The notes under the pieces were generated by a model. It was not told the origin of the DNA. It made no database searches and was given only the letters and a program-made list of their open reading frames with translations. A stretch of DNA of 64,000 bases from Paragordius varius (lineage: Eukaryota > Nematomorpha), in the NCBI GenBank assembly GCA_964247055.1, contig OZ176056.1, forward strand, positions 8,246,001-8,310,000. Direction: 5' to 3'. Both the position numbers and the translations under genes were made by a program. Below, in pieces: positions 11,301-26,600 of this stretch; position 1 is the first letter of the stretch; each line of letters opens with the position of its first letter.

Positions 11301-14300
11301 TTTGGGCCAAAGTTGAATTTTGTTCTACTACAGAGATAAAATAAAAAGTTTTTAAAAATGGTTTCAAATTTTAATACTCAGTTAAGACTTTATTATCTTT
11401 TGGAGTGGCTTTGTACACAGAGCGTTTAATAACGCAATATTTATTAAAGTATTTATTTTTTTGTGTTAAATATAACAATATGTATTGTTGAGCCTTAAAT
11501 CTATAAAAATCCTCATCTTAAACCTTTTCGCCGTTTCATCATTAGAATTTCCTAAATAGCTAATACATCAGGCAAATGAATGTATATACTAAATAAATTC
11601 AGTTGATTTTCTTTTTCACCATTCATATAATCAGATGTGTGTTTGAAGCAAGATTTGGAGCTTTTTCGATTTCGGACCCTTGAAGTCAGCACAGAAAACT
11701 GCAAATATGAGGTTTTACTAACATAGGACAACAATGTTGACAAAAGTTTTAACTAAATAACTTTCAAAAAAGCTCTGGTATATCAAACAACCCCAATATT
11801 TTATGGCGGATAAAAAAACTAGAAATATCCTGAAATTTTAAAATGTAATCGGCGGAATAAAGTGAAAAGGTAATTAACCACGTGTTAATTCATACCGTCA
11901 ATGTCCTCATTCTCACCAGGTGTGTCATTGATTTCATCATCCCGGGCTAATGATAAGATTTAAAAATTTTCTTTCAGTAAATATAAAATTAAATGATATA
12001 TGGCTTGCTGGTTAAGCTAAACTTTTTTCTAGATGAGGTGTAAAAAAGGTTTTTAAATGCCAATGTTTACGCAATTTTTTATCGTTTGTATAAAACAAAT
12101 ATTCCTTTTTCAAAATAAATCATATACAACCGTTATTGTAAGTTATATTGTTTTTGAGTTTGACAAACAAGGAATAAAGATGAAAATTGGTAACTAATCA
12201 TGTTTGTTTTTGTGAATTCTTTATGACATATTATATAGAAAGAATTAAGTTAGATAATATAAAAAAAATTAGTTTGGTGCTCTTTGTATTTGTATAATTT
12301 GAATTTAATACTAGTATAAAAAGTATAAAAAATTTTTATGATAGCGTTTTAAAAGTTTATTCCAAGCAAAGCATAACCAACATTTATGTAACTGATATGA
12401 AACTTACGTTGATCAACGATTATTGTGAGATCACTTTCTTTTTCTGTCTAGAATTATAGAGTTTGCATTTTGTTAGAAGAATATGAAACAAGCAATCAAT
12501 TGTTATAAAAAGCTATATTACCCCTCCATGCGCCCCTAATCATCAAATTAAATATATATAATAAAAATTCAAATAATACGGACAAAATTTAAAATATTAT
12601 TTATTATTTTTTTAAAACCACAACCATAATTTTTAAACCTTATGCTCCCATATAAACTATTTAATTATACATTTGTAAAAATTATATTTACATCTTATTT
12701 TCAATTTTAAATCATTCATATCATAAAGGTTTAAAATGTATAGGTTGTCTTAAAAAAATACATCTTTTATACGTTTTATCCGTACAATTTAAATTTTTAC
12801 TGTATGTTTTTTCAAATATTTGTTGAAAAAAATATGGAAAATGAAAAATAATACGTATAGAATCTGTTAAACTGGGACCTAAGGAAAATATAATCATTTT
12901 ATACAATATAAATATAATTTAAATATCTGATATTGCTATTTTTAATGCAAAAAAAAATTGAAAACATAATAACAGTCAAAAAATGCAATTACGATTAGGA
13001 TATGGGAAAGCTAGGGTACTATTGTCCATTGAATTAACTATAGATATATGGTACATTTTTTAAAATATTAGATCATGTTGATTTTCATTTACGATTGAAT
13101 AAATTATACCAGATTTCGCTGCAACGTTTTCCGAAGTAGTTTGACCATTGAAATTGTCGGAACCTTATAATGTATAAAAAAAGTAGAGTCTGACAAAAAA
13201 TATAATAATATTTTCCATTCAGAATATATATATATCATCAGGTTATTTTTGTAGACACATATTTTACTAAACATAGGATTCAGGGCTACAAAAAGCATTA
13301 TAATGGCCGCATGAAGTGGCGGTTTGAGTATTACTAAGAAAGCTTTTTGAAAATAATAATTTTATTATCTCAAACTTAATTTTAATTTATAGTATTTGTA
13401 CCCCAGAGCGTTTTACAACGAATAAGCATTACTGAGCCTTTTAGGCAAAGAAGCAATAATATTATAAAAAAGGTAAAATAAAAATCCACGTCTCAAACTT
13501 TTTGATCGCCATTTTCTTAGAATTTAACACTTAAGAAAACCTCAGTTATTCATGAGGAATTAACCTGGATCAATGCAACAATGTGGAATAAATTTAACCA
13601 TTGCAAAATTTCGCATCCGCCTAACATTGACCGAAATGTAAAAAAAATGGTTCACAAAAAATTGTTAATAAATATTTTATGGATATACCAGAGAATAAAA
13701 GTTTTATTAACATATGTGCATTAGTTAAATATAAAAATAATGCAAAATCAATCATTTTTGGTAGGTTTATTGTAATTTAATTAAATCAACTTCAACTTTC
13801 GTTAGAATAAAGGTACGATAATTTACAAAAATGAATAAAAATGGCGACAAGTTATTAGATATGAATTGTTGAATGCTAATAATTATTAAAAAAACATTTC
13901 AAATTGGACCCGGCCCTTTCAATAGTTTTCTCATATATACCAGTTAAAAAAAGTTCTGGGGTCACTAGTTTCCCCAATTCAAATCAAAGTGTTAAACCTC
14001 TAATACAACCAGGAAATAGATGTATATCCGGTTAAAAAGATAAATAATAAAGCTTCAAGAACTATTTTAAATCAATTTATTCGAGTTTTTGGGGCTAGCC
14101 CATTTTCGGCCTCTTAAAGTCAGAAAACTGGGAACACCATAAGGCTAATTTTTTAATCTGATAGATAACTTTCAACCAAAATAACTAACTTTCTAAAATC
14201 ACTAATTTACTAAAACTAAAACTTTGGGGTAAAAAATTTCCTTAAATGCGATTGGCTGAACATATAAAAAATAAATTAAGCACGTGTTTTTACCGTCAAT

Positions 14301-17300
14301 GTTATCATTCTCTCCAGGTGTGTCATTGATTCCATCATCCCTGGCTAATGATAAGATTTAAGAATTTTCTTTCAGTAAATATAAAATCAAATGATATAAT
14401 GCTTGATGGTTAAGCTAAACTTTTATAGATGATGGTGTAATAAAATATTTATGTGCCACACGCAAAATCATATACGTTTTTCCGTTTTATAAAAATATTC
14501 CTTTTTCTAAAGAAACCATATTTTGACAACAACCTTAAGTGTAATATATTTTATCGTTTTTGAGGTTGAAAAATAAGGAATTGAGATAAAAATTGGTAAC
14601 TAATCATGTTTGTTTTTGTGAATTCGTTATGAAAAGTTATATAGAAAGAATTAAGTTAGATAATATAAAAAAATTTAGTTTGGTGTGCTTTGTATTTATA
14701 TAATTTGATCGAAAAATTAGTAAAATAAAGTCTAAAAATCAGCGTTTGTGTATATTTTAAGCAAAGCATAACCAACATTTATGTAACTGATATGAAACTT
14801 ACCTTGATCAACGATTATTGTATTACGACTCATAGCTTCTACCTAGAATTATAGAGTGTACATTTTGTTAGAAAAATAGTAAACAAGCAATCAATTGCTA
14901 TAAAAAGCTATATTACCCCTCCATGCGTTTCTAAGCAATAAATTAAATATATAATAATTGGAATTATACGGACAAAATGTAAAAATATAAAGATGATATT
15001 TCAAACGACAACCAGATTTTTTGAACCATTTATTTCCCATAAAAATTATTTAATTATAATTGTAAATTTATAATTATTTGTTTTGCAATTACACAACTTT
15101 ATTTCATAATTTGCAATTTTAAATTATTAATATTAACGATTCAAATTGAGATATCTAAATACCCCATACTAAAGTTAGGATTTTTTAAAAACTACTGAAG
15201 GGAACAGTCCCAATTTAAGTTTATTTTTCTATCCTGCTAAAAATTATATAAATATGCCAAAATATCTAGATAAGATTTTGTTTAGAAAACTTCCATGTCA
15301 AACTACTTCGACGTTATTTTTATTTTACAAAATTTTTGCAAAATATCGCCTTCATTTAATTTTAAGGGTAAAATTAAAGCTTATTTTTGATTTAAATTAC
15401 ATCTAACATTGATAAAAATAGAAACGGTTTATTGTATATTTTTCAATTTTACCATTGCACACATGCGTTGACTAAATTTTTACCTTTTGGTTTTAACTTA
15501 AAATAGTGTTATCCAGTATTTTTGAAATTTAATTAAATTTCGGTTTATTAATGTTATATAAATGCAAAATTTCGCCATAGTTTTGATTCCTTCCATATTT
15601 TTAAAGAATTTAATTTTAAACAGGCCGGGAGTATTTAACTGCCACAATTTGAATCGAAGGACTAAAATGAATGTGCTGTATCCAAGTGTTAAAAAAATAT
15701 GGTTTAAAGTGTGTGGTTTGTCAGTAAAAAAATACGTAAATTTTACGTTTTGTCCGTACAATTATAATTTTGCATGTTTTTATAAATATTTGTTGAAAAA
15801 ATGTTGAAAAATAATTACGTATGGTATTTGTTAGACTGGGACGATCTAAAAATTTAATTATTTTATACACCATAAAAATAATAATGCGAAAAAATTCAAA
15901 AAAAATATATAACAATCAAAAAATGCAATTACTAGCAGCATATGGGTAAGTTAAGGTCGAATTGTTTATCGGATTAACATCCAACTGTTTTTCTATATAG
16001 ATATGTGGTACATTTTTTAAAATATTTGATTGGATTGATCAAAATTTACTATGATATAATTTAAAATACCCGTAGTTTCCTTTGTAACATTTTCTTTAGT
16101 ATTTTCATCAAAATCGTGAGGATCTTATCACATATAAAAAATTAATATTTATTAGTAAGGTCTGACTGGTGACACTAAAATTAAATATTAAAACAAATAT
16201 TTTTTTTTACTAAAAGACTAACACCTAGAATTAATATATTTGACTTTTTTTGAAATGTATCTCATTGTTTGAAATTGCAAGTAAGAAATAGAGATGTATA
16301 TTATAGAAACTTAAATGATACATTTGTAATTAATTTATATGAGACAAATTAAATCTTAAAATTATAGATATTTATCAAATAAAACGTATAATTTTAACTT
16401 TTACTGTGTGACCATTTTGAGGCCCTTTTTAAAAACTGATCAAATTAGAATTTTTAAACAAGATTGGGTTAACAGTTAATCCAACCCATATTTTTACAAA
16501 TTCAATTTTTAATTAGAAATCATGAAAAATTATATTGTAATCATATTTATATAAAGGGAATATGTATAAATTTGTAATACCTTGATAGAAAATAGATGTC
16601 TTGTTATTTATCCATTGTTGCTAGTAGAAAATGAGAAAGTTAATACATTACTTATTAGCTCAATAAATTACACGTTTTGTAAATATTTAAAACTATAAAT
16701 TTGTTTTTCTTTACACCTCAAAATATTGTTAAAAATGGAAAGAAAATTGGTTAAAATATTGTTTATAATAATCAGTACATTTAATATATATATATATATA
16801 TAGTATATTTAATGTAACAAACCCCTCCAAATGGAACTAAAAAATTATATATGTAAATTGATATTATTCTAAGTGATATTATATTCTACAACATTTTTTA
16901 TAATAATTTAGGCCTAATTCTTATAGATTGATTTTGTCCTTTTAAAACAAGGGTGCTCAACACCCGGCACGCCTGCTCTATGCGGTAAAAAACTATGTTA
17001 CTCCGTAAAAAAATGATAAAATTGGCAATTTTTACAAAATACCATAATTTGCACATGTATGATACAAAAAAATTTCAATTAATTGAAACTTTATATAATA
17101 ACTTTTGAAAAAGTGTTTTCCAATGAAACTATCCCAAATTGGTAAAATAAAAACTGGTTTTATAGTAGTCTTAAAACATTTTTTATTGCTTTATGTTTGA
17201 AATTATAAACAAATTATTATAGGCTAATTGATATAATGCTTCCCGCCAGATTATGTAAGCACAAAATGACGCCTGCAGCAAAGCTATTTGTATTGAATAC

Positions 17301-17378
17301 CCTTGTTATTCTAATATTATTAGAGTATAAAAAATTTACATGGGTTAAATTGTGAGAAGGTTTGATTTTGTCCTATAT

Positions 17379-17421
<43 letters not shown>

Positions 17422-20400
17422 TACCAATATTATCTTAATAGTATTTTTTGATTTTTTCGAATATAATTTAAAAATTTAAACAAATATGTATTACCTTTCT
17501 TGATTGGTAATGTGTAATTTACTGAAAAATGAATTTGGAATAAATAAAGTTTAGTAAATTGCTATAAGTTTGGTTCAGAAAAATTATACATAAAAATTGA
17601 ACATAATATACTTTTTTGGGACCCATTAGTGACAGGGATGTATTGAGAAATGTTATCTGTTGAAATGACAATATAATTTAAAATCATTTCAGGTAATGTT
17701 ACACAGATTTACAGATAGATACTCCCGGGACATACCAAATAGTTTAAGATTAATAACAAAGGATAAATTTGATAAATTAAACGATGGATATAGTTCCTAT
17801 CAACTATGAGTAACGATAAAAAATAGTGGCAAAATCAAAGGGTTAAGAGCAAATATAATAAATGGATATCAGAAAAGAGTTTAGAGACAGCAGAAAAGAG
17901 GAAAAAAGCTAAGAGGTGATAATAATATTGTTAAAATATTTAACAAAGAATTTCAACGACAAACATGAAAGGTTTTTAAAGAGTTTCTCAATATACAATG
18001 CCTGGAAAGAAAATTAAAAAATGTTTAATAGAGCCAATGTTCCAGAGATTGAAGCAATTAACTCACAAATAATCATCCAAAAAAATTAAAAAAAAGAATG
18101 GTACCATATTCTGCAACATATGAGAAAGATGAAGAAAAAACACCCAAAACCTTTATCAGGCGCCTCAAGCAAAACGATTACTATTAACAAAGTAATACGG
18201 TGAATCAAATATATCAAGAAAGGTGAAATAGCCTTAAAAAAATTCCTAACAACAAAGTAATGGGATTAGACAATATTCCAATAGGGTTAAAAGCTTTTCC
18301 AAAACGTTAAATAAGTTATGCCAAAGTATGTGGGAAGCATGGGTGGCAAAAATACTAAATATCATCGGTATTTCTTTCAATATACAAAAAAGGTAATACA
18401 CTTCAGTGCGAAAACTACCAAAAAATAGCTCTGATTAGCCACGCTAGAAGGTCATGATAAGAATAATGAGATGCACAGTATTATACAGTCAAAACAAAAT
18501 TAGCCCGGATTTATGGAGTGAAAATGCACAAGAGACTATATGTCAAACATAAGAAGGACAGTGGAAAAAGGTGTTTCAGAAAGGATTATGCATGTGTTTT
18601 ATTGATTAGTAAAAACAAAGAGGGATTATTAGAACATCAGCGGGGGATACAGAAGAAATACCTACCTAAGTAGTCAGACAAGGGAGGTGCTTACCCCCAT
18701 ATATGTTCAATATGTGCACAGAAATGAATAAAGACAAAATTAGATGATAAGAATATGGGGGTAAAAATAATTGGGAAAACAATCAATGATTTAAGGTTTG
18801 CAGATGATACCACCCTTATAGCTGAAAGTGTAAACGATTTAATGGAATCGGTCGAAGAGATTCGCACTGAAAGTTGTGTTATTATCTTATGCCTAACCGA
18901 AATAAAACCAAAATATTAGGCACTAAAAAAACCTATAATATAGATGGGGTTTAAATATAACTATTAAATCAACTAACGCTGTTGGCTTAGTATAATTTGC
19001 GAAGATAATAGGATTGGGTAGGGAAGCGATGACGAAATTAACAATGATATGTAGAAATAAAAGTGTAGTTGATACTAAAAAAACTGAATTGTTTTCTGCC
19101 GGTCACCACATATGGTGAGAGCTGGACTCTCAGAAAAAGAGACAAATAAATTCTGATGGCTTAGGGAGCTATTGGCGCAAGATACTAGGATACACATGGA
19201 AAGATAAAATTAATAATTGAAAAGCTAAATAGACAGATAGATCATCCCACAAATATATTAGAGATAATTTAAACGTTAACATATTTTGGTCATGTTGCCA
19301 TGAGATCTAATTCTTTAGAGAACGACATTATGTTGTAGAAGAAGGGCAAAGGAAACGAGCCAAACAGAGATTTAATTAGACATGATAGAGGAGACTAAAA
19401 TGACATTGAACGAGTTGAATGTAGCGAAAGATACAAATAAGTGGAAATCAATAGTGAAAACTATATCCAACAACTCGACTTAAGAATAACCAACCAACCA
19501 TATCAAATATTTAATACAATAAAAGACCATTTATTATTTTATAACTTTGAAGTAATAATATAAATGTAAAATCCATTTTTTGTCAGACGTAAAATTAATG
19601 TTAGAACCATTATTTTATTAAAAAAATCCACCGTGTCTTATGGAACCGTAAATTTCTCGCATAAAATCGAAATTTTTGCGTAAAATTTTAGTTTTAATTC
19701 TAATATCTTAATTAAAGCATGTCTTTAATTAGTTTTTCCAAAAACATGAATTTTATTAATATACTTAGATATGGGGCTAAATTTGAGATGAGCCAATTAG
19801 TCTCGTTATCTATATGTAATAAAATAAATAAAAACTATTTATTGACATTATATTTTGGTAATAGAAAATTTAATTTTACCAGTTACTAAAATTACAAAAT
19901 ATATGAGTAAAGATTAAATCACACTATTTTAATGGATGGGAAATATTGACAAAATAAACTTACAAGTAGTATTAATGGTATAATTTTCTATAATAAATTA
20001 ATATTTATATATTGGGAACATCTATTAAAAATATAATTGTTTGTGCTAACAATATATATATATTATAAAATTTGACCCGCTATTGATCAGTTAATATTCA
20101 CGTATACCATTTTTAAGTGAAAAGCAAGAGTTTTTTTAACAAAATACAACAAAGCGCAACAATTTACAAGCGAAACTGTAAAAAATAAACTTTAGCCTGA
20201 ATGTTACATTTGGATGAAAAATTGTTACGTTTGCTTAAATATTGCGGTTTTTTTGAAAAATGATAAAATGTTTTTTCACTGAAAAATAATATATACATCT
20301 TTAAAAAGAATAATGGATCCTGTTTAGAATGAGTGTAGAAATACATTTTAATTATTTATGAACAGCAAACCGCAGTTTAACATCATTGCTTCTAATGTAC

Positions 20401-23400
20401 ATAACTGCCAAACACCAATGCTAAAACCTATTTAAACTGTTTATATACCATTTTCAATCAAAAGCAACACTTTTTCAACCAAATGCAACATTTTATACCC
20501 AAATGCAACATTTTTCCAGCAAACGCCCTATTTGGAGCTAAAATGTTGTTGAAGGATGTTGGGTTTGGATGGAAAGTTGCGTTTGCTTGAAAAAATGTTG
20601 TGGAAATAATTGCGTCTGCTTGAAAAAAATGTTGCATTTGATTGAAAAAGTGTTACTTTTGACTTAAAATGGTATATTTCGGTACATTTGCATTTACACT
20701 ATTTTTTAGAGTGCTTGGATATTTTAAAAATCCGATAATTGAAACACATATATTATTTTATATTTGTTACCTTATGCATTACTCATATGTTAGATTTTTC
20801 AGTGTTTTAATCAAAATATTATAAACACTCCATGGCCTTTGGGAGTTTATCCCGCTTAATTTAGCCATTATACAAAAAATTGTTAAAAACGTAAATTGTG
20901 TAAAATACTAATCTCAAACTTTTCGCCCTCATTTTTATTCTTTAAAAATTTTTGAATCGGTAATGCCACAGAACAATATAATATAATTAGAAAATATAAA
21001 TAATTAACTATAGAGTGCTTTCAGAGTGCATTTTACCAGAAACTTTATATATTTTTATTTTAATGGCTTGATTCCATACTGTTTGGAACTGTGATAATTT
21101 TAGAAGTCACAAAACTTAAAAAAATATAAATTTTTTATCTAATGAGAGCAATGTTTGATAAAATAACTAAAATATCTTTTAAAAAACAGTAGTTTATTTA
21201 CTAAAGCATCGGGATATAGCCCAATATGTCAACTAGGACAAATGAAAAAGTTATCAAGTGTTAAAAAAACACGCACACACTTATTTTACCTAATATTTAA
21301 TTTATAATTAATTGAAATTTATTTAGGATATTTATATGCAATTATATGAAATGTACCTGAAATGGCGTTGACTTTTAGCTGCAATCCATGGGGCAAAAAT
21401 GTGATATTTCCGCCTAAAAAACATAAAAGCTGCCGTAATAAATTGATATGGCAAATATTTGTAGATTTCCTGAATTATTGTTTTAAAATATGCTTATTCA
21501 CTTATTTATTATAGAAATGATTCATTTTTACATAATTTTTCTATGCTTAATATTAAATTTATTCTATTAAAATAGTTAAAATACCGTCGTGAGCGTAATG
21601 CAATAGTTGTTTCAAACTGATCAATTCTATTGTGTAATAACAATTTCAATTTTGCAGTAAAATTAAAATTATACAGTAAAAACATAAAAAGTAAAAATAT
21701 TTCATCTAAAACAAATGAACTTATAAACGCAATCATTTGGTTGTAAAACAAGAAAAAGTGATAAATTGGTAAATATGTAATCGTTTAGAATAAATAAAAA
21801 ATCATCAGTTTTTTAAATATTATTCTAAGAGGTTTTACGATTTGCATTTATAATTTAATATTTATAATGAAAGTTTTAGTGGTAAAGATAAATATATTAC
21901 GTATCAAGTCCTCCATACCTAATATTGTATATAAATGAGTTTTATAGGAAATCTACGGAATAAATATATATAGATAAAAATATTTACGTTTCAATGTGCA
22001 ATTCAAATCTAAATCATAATATAAAATATACTTATACATATTTTCCCTACAATATTTAATATATAAAAGTTTTCGTATATTTTAAGTCCCCTATGTAAAT
22101 ATTTCTGACGAAATGACATATACCTATACGGATTGCATTTATAGGGCATTCAAAATAATTTATTTAGTTCAAAACGTAAGATTGATAATTCAAAAACAAT
22201 CTAACAATTTTTACTAGGACATAACTGAAAAAATTATTTTAACATGTATTTTACTAAAAGATTTTTATACAAATTTTCGCAAATAATGGATCTCCATATA
22301 TTTTTCGGTCCGCAATTACAGTCTCAAAGGGCCGCGTGTTGGATTCTTGGAGTCAAAATTGTTTTTAGATATTTTGTTATACCACTTTAATATAAATTAA
22401 AAATAGACAATACTGACATATGTTTGGTGTAGATTTATAAATGCTTCAACATTTAAAAAAGTGGCGTCTTTTGAAAAGCGATTGGAGATTTTATCGTTGG
22501 GCCGATAGTTGCTTATTAAAATAATTAGGAAAAATACTTAATAACATATTAATAATGTAAAAATGATCAAATTGATTGGTAAAATTTCACTAGTTTCTTA
22601 TCCTCAAAGAGGACTCATTTTTACACTGATTATATGATTGCGGAAAATGTAAATTTAAAATAAAATCTTAAGAGATATACATTGCTTTAATATACTATAA
22701 TTTAAACTTAATTATAATAATATCTATGGATTTATTATATATTTTAATTACACAAATCAAATTCAACTTAAAAATCTTAGCACAATGTATGCCCTAGGAA
22801 TTTTTTACAGTATTTCAATTTCGTCATATAATATACACAGATTATTATGCACTCATATAATCAGATTTAAAGTAAACCCACCCCCTGAGGATTCAAAATT
22901 AGTCGCTGAGATTTTACTATTTTTTTAAATTTGCTATATAAATAAATTTATTATTTTTATACTTATTGCAATAAAATCTTTCTTTTCACTTTAATAAAAT
23001 ATGTTCGGATTGATTTAATGAAATATCGTATACTTATTCAATAGATAGCATGCGAAGTTATGTGTTTTATTATAAAATTAGTGGGTTAATGTACTAAGGC
23101 AGGGGGTTCCAACACTAATGGCTTCGAGGACCGCTATTTCGGAACATAAAACCGACAGGCGGCATTCAAATATATGTCATTAACTAATATTTTATTGGAT
23201 TTTGGAGTTAAGAATGAAAAAATAAATATATATTTTAAATTACTAGTTTCAAGCCAGAGTTCGGAAAGATTTATCGCAGTTGTAAGATTAAAAAATTTTT
23301 CTTAGATTTCGTAAAATTTTAAATAAGATTGCTCGCGGACCCTAGAAACATTTTGGAGGACCAGGTCATAAATTTTAAGCATTATTACAAGTTACAGATA

Positions 23401-23604
23401 TCTATTTAAAAATTTGTTAAATAAAATACCTATAGTTTTTGATTTCAGTGATTTCATCCAGGCTATAATTGGAATGTGTGAAAAATGTTAAAATTTTACA
23501 CAAAATAACCGTGTGTCGATTTGAAAAAGTAAATTTATATAATTAAAGCTAAGTTTTTTAAATTTTTTCATGGAGTAAATTAGTTTTGTTTTCTGATAAA
23601 TAAT

Positions 23605-23652
<48 letters not shown>

Positions 23653-26600
23653 GGTAAAAAGATTGCTCCATTTGACTATGAAGCTACATTTTAAAGTAGA
23701 GATTCACCGGGTTCGAATAAGCCCTACAGTTTTAAAATATGACATGAAACCTATTTTTATTTAATACATAGTGCGGATGTTTTAGTTGATAAATGCATAT
23801 ATTTGAATATGATCTTTAAAAATGCATGGAAAACTCGTTAATTTAATTTTTCCGTTTTTATAAATTTATAATTTTTTGATCATGAGCCGGCATTTACCAA
23901 AAGAACTCTCTATAATATATATATATATATTTATTGAAGCCTAAATTTTTGAATCGTATATTTATACCTTTAGATTGAATTATTTTACAACTTATATTAT
24001 AAAAATGCCAAAACGATATTTATTTTTGTATTTCGGCTGATATTTTTTTACAATACAGAAATTATATGCATATCATATGTTTTCAGAAATTTTGGAGCGT
24101 TTTTTCATCGGTTAAAGTAAGTAGGGATAAAATGTAACATAATATATTTTATTGTAAATTGCATTATATGCATCAAAACAAATAGATTAAAATTTTAAAG
24201 ATTGCTTAGGCTTTTTATTATAATTCTGTTTTACGATGGAAATTTAAAATTAAAATTGTCTTGGCTTCTAGCTTTTATGTAATCGTTCATTAAATATTTT
24301 AATTTTGGTGTAATATAGCTTGGAAATTAGGTTTGTGCCCTAAAAATCTCTAGATTATTTTTATAAAATTGGTTTTACATTAATAAAAATTAGAAAAAGT
24401 ATAGCTCGGTATTGCTCAGTTAGGGTCATAGTCTTCTCAAATTTTTGAGAGCTGTACAATAACATATATATCTTCTCAATAGTTATTTGTCATTAAAATA
24501 CATAAATATTATCTAACTATTCCTGCCAACAAAATATCTAGGTTAAGGATATTAAAGCTATGTATTAGAATATAATAACATTAAATTTACCTTTTAGAGA
24601 CTTTGTTTTTACTATTCAAATTGATTTTTAATATAAATTGGTTTATAAGCTAATGTAAATTATTTACTTATCATATAGATCACCGATTTAAAAAGGAGAG
24701 GGGTTGATTGATTCTTATAAGCTATATAAAAAAATTATCATATAAAAAATTAAACAAATATTAAAATTTAATTAGCGTTTGTTCTTTTTAAAATTTAATA
24801 ATTGAATTTTTTTAAATTATAATGTGGTAACTTTGAGTTAAAATTATTCTTCAAAACAAGTATAAAATTGTTACACACTGCATTAAAAAGGACGATTGTA
24901 TAAAATCTCCTGATAATCTCAGAAAAAATATATTAGGATAATCATGGGGCTTTTGGTTTTGGGCTTTACGATTGATATAAGAAATTCATTTCTCTTTATT
25001 TGGTAATTACTCCTAAAAAGTCTCAAAATTATTCCTATCATATCTAATAAATATTTGATAAGAGCTAATCTTCGCACCAAAAAACATCATTATTAAAATT
25101 TAACTTAAACTATAAAAAAGCGAAACATTTTTTATATCAAATTTAAAAATTTTAGATGGCGACTAATTTTTGTAATTCCCTCAGAAACGAGTGATTTTTA
25201 GAAAATATGCATGCCGAAATGGTGTGATAAGAATTTTTAATAGATTATAAAATCAAAAATTTTAATGAATATTTTTTCAAGCATACTTCATGGTATTTTA
25301 ACGCATATGAATGGTAAAAAATGCTTTAAATATTTTGAGAAATCTGTACGGGCTAAAGCGTGCTCACAAAAATTCACATTTAAATGTAAAAAAGTTTAAT
25401 ATAAATCTGAAATTGAAATTATATAAAAAAAAGTGTATTTATATTTTAACCATGCTTCAAAATACATAAGTACGCTTTAACATATGCAAAAATAAATTAA
25501 ATCAAAGTATACACTTTTTATATAATCTCCTAATATAACCAATACAAATTCTTATACCGCAATCTCAACATTTTTGCGTTTCTTATAAAATAACCCATTA
25601 TGAAAGCCGAAAATTTAGTATAAAGTTTTATATAAATTTGGTAATGCTATAAATTATTTTATAAAAAATTTTTCGATACACCTAAACACTTCATTTAGTC
25701 AAATGTGCGGTTAGAGAGCAATTCCTAAAAGTGCAAATAGCCTTAAAACCAAAATCACCCTAAGAATCCAGATATCTTTTCTTATATTATATTATGTTTT
25801 CCTTCAACATTGTTGTGTTATGCGTTGTGTTATCTGATTGTCAAAAAAATATTCGTTTTTAACATTATCAAATTTTATTGTTATAATTTTTTTTAAAATT
25901 CATATAAATGTTGGGGTGTGAACTCACACAATTTTTGAAAAACTGCTATCCTCTTTAATTACATCAAAAAAATATATTAATATAAGGCATTTTTTTATTA
26001 ACATATATTTTTTGTGGATTGAAAATTATAGCGATCAATAAAGCAGTAAAATAAATAATAAATATAAAATACTAGATAACAAAATTTATTTTAATTGAGT
26101 TAACTTTTACAATTTTAAAAATTGTTAATAATATTACTTTGGACTATATATATAAAATATATATTTATATACTAAAAAGGCATTTACAAGCTAAAAATAA
26201 AGTTTTTAGCATTATAAAAAGAAAACAAAATTTTTAAAAATTAATATGAAAAAATACTTATAAAAGATGTTTTATTTGTTGATTCGTCTAACAAAATAAA
26301 TATAATAGATTTAACTGATATAATATATGGCATATCTACAGCCCCAAAACAGGCAAAAATTTTATAATTTTTACATGAAAATCTATTCATGTTAAAATTC
26401 AATTTTGGTTTGTTTGTTTGTTTAGGATTTATATAGATACACTGAACAAAGGGCTTTAAGTATCCTAAAAAATTGTCTCTAAATATTATATCTAAGAATA
26501 TTTTTATATGAAGTGTTTCACTTTAATTTACCGCAAAAAACTAAAAGACAAATATTTTATATAATACTGCCCTACATTTTACACATTTATATAACGTTTC

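Noticed and set aside
15498-15915. Overlapping open frames on both strands
   Set aside because: They lie in the nested MITE/R5 repeats and run across element boundaries.
16581-16620. Possible 40-nt gene A exon
   Set aside because: It aligns with the 36/40-nt exon class, but in phase 1 it meets a stop and has no inner AG; it is probably a dead exon copy, so it was left out of the gene model.
24593-24613. 21-nt phase-1 candidate exon (minus strand)
   Set aside because: The acceptor lacks any pyrimidine tract and the peptide is uninformative.
25555-25580. 24-nt stretch with splice-like borders (minus strand)
   Set aside because: It falls inside a palindromic F3 element (the same block recurs near 62.13 kb) and contains a stop in phase 1.
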